Shown piece by piece: positions 58,721 to 64,000 of a stretch of 64,000 nucleotides of DNA. The notes below the pieces were generated by a model that was given only the letters and a program-made list of their open reading frames with translations, made no database searches and had not been told where the DNA came from. Source of the DNA: Cristatella mucedo (Eukaryota; Bryozoa; Phylactolaemata; Cristatellidae); contig WPIO01000090.1 in NCBI GenBank assembly GCA_009760855.2, positions 846,001 to 910,000 on the forward strand. The letters are read 5' to 3'. The translations under genes and the position numbers were made by a program. Position 1 is the stretch's first letter; every line of letters starts with the position of its first letter.

Positions 58721-59930
58721 AAGTTGCTCAATTCCTTCTTTTTCTTGTGTTATTTACTTATATAGCGGCTTGACTACAGCCTTTTTGAAAGGTGCTAGGA
58801 TTTCTGAACACGTTTCCTTGCACATGCACACGACCGTTCACAGGAGCCCAATAATGTAAGCAAGAAAGTAATTGCGCATATGCTTCTTTCCTAATTTACA
58901 TCCGGCATTTTTCTTCTTGCAACCTTCCTTTAGATGATATCGTGGGTTCAGTCAAAATGACTTTTAGGGTTTGGCAGCGTTTTTACTGAGGCATAGTCTC
59001 TGAAGGCTTTGAGTTAGGTGAAAGGAATAGCTCTGTGATCGGCCGCTAGAAAGTGAGCAGAGCGATTGCGAGCTGGTTTCGCCTAGGAGTTAGGGTGCTC
59101 GTCCCGACCGACATCTGGCCTAGGTCGTGACGTTGAGACCCGTGGTATATTTGCAGTGCCTGAATATATAAATTAAGTTTCCTCAAGGCACTATACAAAG
59201 GAATTATATGTACTTCTAATTATATTACCGTACCCCAGCTAGAAAAATAACTGATATACCGGCCAGAGCACTCAATAAAAATCTTTTCGGCCGTTTAAAA
59301 TATCGAATTTCGACGCACTTAACCCGGTAAGAATATATGTTTGCATTAAGTGCTTTCTGTCAATCTGCATAGCAAATCGTGGCACTGCTGATGAAACTAT
59401 GTCTGTCGTTCTAAACCACTGAAATATATAAGGTAGCCTGTTCATGGATGCGTGCATATTGTATTATTTTGTAACTATAACTGAGTTGTTATTGCAGTTC
59501 ACAATTTATACAAAAGTAATACAACCACTCACAGCCATTTTTTCGACAGACTTGCATATATTTTGAGACGCAGTGTTGACGGTGCTGGTCAAACATTTTG
59601 GAGCAATAATTTGGATATTTTTTTAATCTGAAAGTACATTTACCGTGGCTCTCGGTTAATTTGAAGGAAGCCAATCTAAAATAAATGTTTTCTTAACGGC
59701 ATTTTTTAATCGCTACTTGAGCTTCACATCAAACCAGTTGAATTCAAAACATCTTAAGTAGTGACAAAGAGAAACGGAAGCATGATTCACTATTATTATG
59801 ACCTTAGCTATAGCCAATCACTACTTAAAGTGATGAGTAACAGCGGTAGATATTAGAATCCAATTGCCACCGACTCCTACCAGGAGCATATCCAATTGTT
59901 TGTACTTCTGATATTTATGTGGCTTTATTC
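58721..59930. other. Intergenic sequence
   Basis: Contains the decayed S2 SINE at 59,050-59,215. Otherwise no gene or repeat recognised. Confidence 0.35.
59050..59215 (+). mobile_element. tRNA-derived SINE (family S2), degenerate
   Basis: AGGGTGCTCGTCCCGACCGAC, CCTAGGTCGTGACGTTGAGACCCG, GCAGTGCCTG, AAGGCACTATACAAAGGAAT parallel the S2 copy at 42,835. Box B is degenerate (GTTGAGACCC). Confidence 0.5.
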
Positions 59931-59934
59931 TATG

Positions 59935-60880
59935 CTATAATAATCATAGTAATAAAAATAATAATACACTCTATAAAGCGCCCTCTGAGATCTCAATATC
60001 CTGCTATGCACTTTACATTGTCGAATAGTAAGTGGAAATGTCATGCTTTATAAACAACATGAATAAAATGGTTAGGAGTGACAAACACAGGGTCAGCATG
60101 CAAATTTGGTTAGTGGCAGCATGCAAACAGTTTCAGCATGCATAAGCACATAAAGGACGAGTCACAGAGACCCAGTAACTGCTTTCAGTAATGGGTGCTT
60201 CTTTAATTTCTTTTTACTTGTGGTCAGTTCAGGGAATATCGTACCAGAAGTCGGATTTGAGTTCCAGGCTTGGGAGCATACGAACTAATGGCATGGTCTC
60301 CAAATGATGAGGTTAATACAATCTATTGGTAAACTTTATTATTCCAAAACGAGGGTGGTACGATACTTGACATGGGGGAGTAAATCTTATAGTTAGGCTG
60401 GAGCCAAAGAACGAAAGAACGTAAAAGTAAGTGATTAAACTTTGAAGTCCATCAGTTGCTTGACTGGTAGCCAGTGCAGGTCGGTGATAAGTGGTGTGAT
60501 GTGGCAACTGCGATGCTCACAACAGACAAGCCTAACTGCAGAGTTTTGTACCAGCTGCAAGCGCCTGATTGCACATGCTGGTAGGCCAACAAGCAGTGAG
60601 TTACGGGAGTCAAGACGGAAAGACAGAAATGCATGGACCAAATTAGTTGTGGCATCCCAATCGAAACAAGCCCGAATTTTAGAAATGCTATATAGCTGAA
60701 AGTATGCAGATTTGATTGTGGAGCTGATGTGGTCGTCTAACGAGAGGCTACTTTGGAACATGACGCTTGGTTTTCGTTTTGATTCAACAGGAAACATCCT
60801 GGCAGAGCCGATTTTGAGCCATAGCCTTGTCACTTTCTGACTCACACTTGGTTCGCCTATGACTAGTGCTACGTAACAAT
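59935..60880 (-). mobile_element. LINE family 1, RT C-terminal region and 3' UTR
   Basis: Minus orientation. Tail side AATAAAAATAATAATACACTC at 59,955. The frame 60,845-60,435 (136 codons) covers MFPVESKRKPSVMFQSSLSL, YFQLYSISKIRAC and GLPACAIRRLQLVQNSA. It ends only about 80 bases upstream of the kinase start codon. Confidence 0.85.
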
Positions 60881-60961
60881 CTCAGCTGCAGAATGACACT
60901 GTAGTCTTGTGACGTAGCTCTGGTCGTAACGTGAGGCAACTGCACACTTCATACTTGAAAC

Positions 60962-63652
60962 ATGCCGAAGAAGATGCCAACACCATTCGTCAGCCAGGAT
61001 CATCTCATGTTAGGCATTCTAGGAAAAGGATCAACTGGCTGCGTGTGGTCAGTGCTGCGTTTTATTCTATTCTATATCTTCCGATTCTTAGTACAACTTT
61101 TGGTCTTGGCGTAAATCTGAGTTATATTTTGATAAATTGCATTCCTCATAAATTCAAAACAATTTAGCAAGCTGTCTTGCATAAAAGTTAATTTATGCTT
61201 GCATGTATTTCTTTTTACTTAAAAATGCTTAATAGGCGAAGGCTCTATTCTTTAAGTATTCGCAGCTTCATAAATTTACCTCGAGCGATTAACAAATCTG
61301 CTTTTCTTGAACAAGTGATACAGCATCTAACTATTTAAACAATTAAGACTCAAATATTTTTAAAACTTGTTATTCTCTTCAGCCTGGAATTCGACTTCGA
61401 ATGAGACTTAAGAATTTTGCTGCTGATATTTACCCACTACTTATGCTTCAATCAATGAAGTGGTACTACGCACTCCTTAATGCGGCAAAATATAAAATAT
61501 ATTGCAATTAAAATATATTGCACTCAATTACAATACTGCCGGGCATTTTTGTGTCCATATGACTAACTGGGGTAAAAAATAGCCGTCTATTTGAATGATT
61601 TGCAATTATTTACAGATCTGCACAATCATTTACAGATACAGATTTAGAGGGAATCATATGCTGCGTGACACTATTCTGTATTCTAGCTTAAGAGCTGGAA
61701 TTTTTCACACAATGGATTTTTGGGTCCGCTGGACTTTAATCATGACCATGTTAAAAGAATTCAAGGTGAAACTATGACCTGCTTATAAAACTAATGTTAT
61801 GGCAAAATCTATCAAATCTGACAAGAGAGCGTTAATTATACGCATTCGTGTGTTTTTTCTAATGCGGCCGCTGATGTTTTTTAATTGATCCTAAGGATAG
61901 GGTTTGCCGAGTAATAAATCCCACATTAACATTGTCTTTTTAATTCTGAGGAAATGCTTTGGACTCTCTGGTTGTTAGTCAGCCTATTTTGAGCTGTCTT
62001 CACGCTAAAGCTGAACTGAATTAAATGCTATATTCCTAATGAACGCTGGGTACAAAATGGCCGAGCTAAGAAAAAACGATAATAAATGAACTTCTTAGCC
62101 ACGGTGCCCTTTCTGTCGCCGGTTATAGAGCCTTTAAAATATCCCAACTCGGCAGTTATATTTGCATCTTCTGGATTGGATGAACTGTTTCCTCTAAGCG
62201 TATGATCTACTCTCAGTAAGATCAGCCGTCAAAAATTGACAACCCTCGCCGGCGTCCCATAAGTCACAATCACAAAGGTTATCTCACGATTTCAATACAA
62301 TGTACGTTGCATGCTAGCTTTCCGATATATAATCTCAGGAAATCTTATAAATCTATGGACAAAGCTCTCACTTTTCACTTACGGAATTCTTCGTCTGCCT
62401 ATCGAGGTCAACGCCCTCCCTGTTACGTTAAGCCTCGTCGGTACTAGCTCCCCGTTCCGAGTGCGATACAAAAGACAAACCTTTCACCAAAGTAATGAGT
62501 CATTCTTCGTTGACAGGCATTGCCTTAAAATCGTTTGCTAGACACCGGAAGGCAAATTATTATTGTCTTTTCATACAAGCAGCACTACTGTAGCATAAAG
62601 TGCATGGCTAAGTGTCGGTTCGTCTTAACTGCACTGAAGCACATCGCAGGTCTCAGTATTAGCTTCACGAAAGCTCTTCACGCAGTTAGAGAAATAAAAT
62701 ACTTGTCATAGAGATAAAAACGTAAGCTCTGACAGCTAGATCGTGCCAGTTATTTACCTGGCGAAACTAGTGGTGAGTCGAGCGAATGATGCCGTAGGAA
62801 CTTTTACATTTTACATTTTTCTTGCAGTGATCCAGCTTACTTTTAGTTTGGCCTACGAGCATGTGCGGTCAGACGATTGCAGCTGGTGCAAAATTCTGCA
62901 GCTAGGCTTGTCTGTCGTGAGCGTCGCAGTTGCCACATTACTCCACTTCACGCCGACCTGCACTGGCTACCAGTCAAGCAACGGATTGACTTCAAGTTTT
63001 TGTCGCTCTCTTTTAGGTCACTTCATTCTTTGGCCCCAGCCTATGTCTCAGACGTAATCCCCCATCAGGCCAAGCATCGTACCACCCGCTTTTCGGAATC
63101 CAACAGCCTAGAAATACCCCGTACAAACCTCAAATCCTTCGGAGACCGTGCATTTAGTTCGTATGCTCCCAAAGCCTGGAACTCCCTCCCGACCTGCGTC
63201 AGAACATCCCTGACCTGACCACATTTAAACATAATTTGATAACACACCTATTTAGGACAACATTTAGTGGGCCCTGTGATTCTTTCTTCATGTGCCTATG
63301 CGTGCTGAGACTCTGCATACTGCCACTAACCACATTTGCATTCTGACCCTGTGCATGTCACCCATAACCATGTTATTCATTTTGTTTGTTTGTCAAGCAT
63401 GATTTTACTCACCATTCAATTGCATTTCCCTTTGCAGCAAATGCAAAGCACTCAGAGAGAGATTGAATTCTCTGAGGGTGCTTTATCAAGTGTATTATTA
63501 ATAATAATATAATTCTTAACAGGAGGGCTCGAGACAACCGAAGACGCAAAGAGTTTGCACTGAAGCACATCACAGGCATCAGTACTAGCTTCACGAAAGC
63601 TCTTCATGCAGTGAGAGAAATAAAATACTTGTCTTTACTCAGACATAAAAAC
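60962..63652 (+). CDS. Protein kinase, N-terminal exons (gene continues beyond window)
   Basis: Exon 1 is 60,962-61,047, beginning at the first ATG after an in-frame TGA. Exon 2 is 63,523-63,652 (acceptor ATTCTTAACAG, donor GTAAGT). Exon 1 ends two bases into a codon (TG|GTCAGT) that exon 2 completes as Trp. Together they give 72 residues of a kinase N-lobe: the glycine loop G21-K-G-S-T-G26-C-V28, the ATP-binding Lys in FALK (K43, 15 residues after V28 as usual), and the helix-C Glu in AVREI (E61, 18 residues after K43), then LLRHKN. Spacing between Lys and Glu equals that of MAP kinases, so a CMGC/MAPK-like kinase is my best guess; the subfamily is not settled. The N-terminal part before the loop is only about 17 residues. 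The catalytic loop and activation segment must lie to the right. The 2.5-kb intron holds a dead copy of exon 2 and a LINE fragment. Confidence 0.75.
61048..62629. other. Kinase intron 1, left part
   Basis: AT-rich. Short frames at 61,595-61,777 and 62,311-62,541 have no support. The stretch TATTTTGAGCTGTCTTCACG near 61,985 resembles TATTTTGAGCTGTTTTTACG near 10,098 in copy B. Confidence 0.4.
62631..62712 (+). pseudogene. Decayed duplicate of kinase exon 2
   Basis: GCACTGAAGCACATC and GCTTCACGAAAGCTCTTCA are shared with exon 2 at 63,557-63,610, and the match runs past the donor (CGTAAG) into about 110 bases of intron. The acceptor-side bases are missing, and the frame holds a TAG where exon 2 has a leucine-encoding stretch, with a short deletion. 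It cannot be used as an exon. Confidence 0.75.
62713..62832. repeat. Duplicated intron segment, unit 1
   Basis: The sequence after the dead exon copy, from CGTAAGCTCTGACAGCTAG to TTTCTTGCAGTGATCC, equals the sequence after the real exon 2 (63,653-63,764), about 926 bases downstream. Confidence 0.8.
62835..63512 (+). mobile_element. LINE family 1, 3' end inside kinase intron
   Basis: Plus orientation. It starts in the RT thumb codons (CAAAATTCTGCAGCTAGGC at 62,889), with an open frame 62,877-63,218 (113 codons) through WLPVKQRIDF and AFSSYAPKAWNSLP, then 3' UTR and an ATT tail at 63,495-63,510. One of the best-preserved copies. Its tail lies about 10 bases before the acceptor of kinase exon 2. 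Confidence 0.85.
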
Positions 63653-63764
63653 GTAAGTTCTGACAGCTAGATCATGTCAGTTATTTACCTGGCGAAACTA
63701 GTGGTGAGTTGAGCGAATGATGCCGTAGAAACGTTTACATTTTCCATAGTTCTTGCAGTGATCC
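63653..63764. repeat. Duplicated intron segment, unit 2
   Basis: This is the start of the intron after kinase exon 2 and matches 62,713-62,830. Confidence 0.8.
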
Positions 63765-63890
63765 TGTTGGCTACCGAATGCGTACCGAAAGCCGCTTAGG
63801 CTGTTCGTTCGCTATTACAAAACTCTCCTGCGTAACACCCACATGGTCTTTATGACTTTGTGGAGTTACTGACGGAGATACATTACATCC
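63765..63890 (+). mobile_element. LINE family 2, extreme 3' end
   Basis: Plus orientation. GTTGGCTACCGAATGCG, CGAAAGCCGCTTAGGCTG, CTCCTGCGTAACACCCACATG, GGAGATACATTACATCC. It starts at the same base after TGCAGTGATCC at which the LINE-1-type sequence starts in unit 1. Confidence 0.75.
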
Positions 63891-64000
63891 TTACTTTTTT
63901 CAGGCGAGAGTTTACGCAGTGCCTTCGGCGTCGTGAATATTTCAGATATTCACAAAGCATTGCAACAGCTTTCCAATTGTATTTGGTCAGATGCACTTGA

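Noticed and set aside
62877-63218. 113-codon frame near the kinase exons as a host gene
   Set aside because: It is the RT C-terminal part of a LINE family-1 fragment.
63904-64000. Possible further kinase exon after the acceptor TTACTTTTTTCAG at the right edge
   Set aside because: An open frame (phase 2) reaches the window end, but exon 2 ends in phase 0, and in phase 0 this stretch stops after ten codons. No kinase motif is visible.

Overview
This is an animal nuclear segment, about 62-65% A+T, made mostly of decayed transposable elements and old local duplications. The two confident host genes have spliceosomal GT-AG introns, and the repeats are 5'-truncated non-LTR retrotransposons with (ATT)n or (ATGTA)n tails, tRNA-derived SINEs and a Tigger/pogo transposase relic. 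There are no operons, rRNA genes, tRNA genes or CRISPR arrays that I can support. The sequence suggests an invertebrate metazoan. I cannot name the phylum.

Layout. From 1 to 25 kb lie three or more diverged copies of one segment (A about 0.9-6 kb, B about 7.9-13 kb, C about 15.9-20.4 kb, with fragment D at 24.5-25 kb), separated by LINE and SINE insertions. Copy B carries an intact two-exon gene for a secreted six-cysteine, beta-defensin-like peptide (10,353-10,798). Copy A keeps a broken 5' remnant of it, copy C lacks it, and another broken paralogue lies at 53.8-54.25 kb. From 25 to 32.5 kb is AT-rich sequence with LINE scraps and microsatellites, followed by the Tigger-like relic (32.5-33.8 kb). 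From 34 to 38.6 kb lie segments that recur at 56.4-58.2 kb and 45.6-48.2 kb.

From 39.64 to about 42.6 kb is an island of clearly different composition with tightly packed genes on both strands: a phage-type fibre-like protein, a retroviral-type (Polinton/adintovirus-like) integrase, a zinc-finger-like protein, a two-helix membrane protein and a cysteine-rich protein. Several of these frames read as continuous proteins only if in-frame TAA/TAG and TGA codons are read through. Gln and Trp would suit those sites, as in some ciliate codes. This is the most unusual part of the window. It may be an alien viral or transposon insertion, an unevenly decayed copy, or an assembly contaminant.

From 60.9 kb to the right edge is the start of a protein-kinase gene: exon 1 holds the initiator Met and glycine loop, exon 2 holds the invariant Lys and the helix-C Glu. 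A decayed duplicate of exon 2 and LINE fragments lie in its first intron, and the gene runs out of the window.

All assignments come from reading motifs and comparing parts of the window with each other. No database search was possible, and limits of diverged repeats are good to a few tens of bases.
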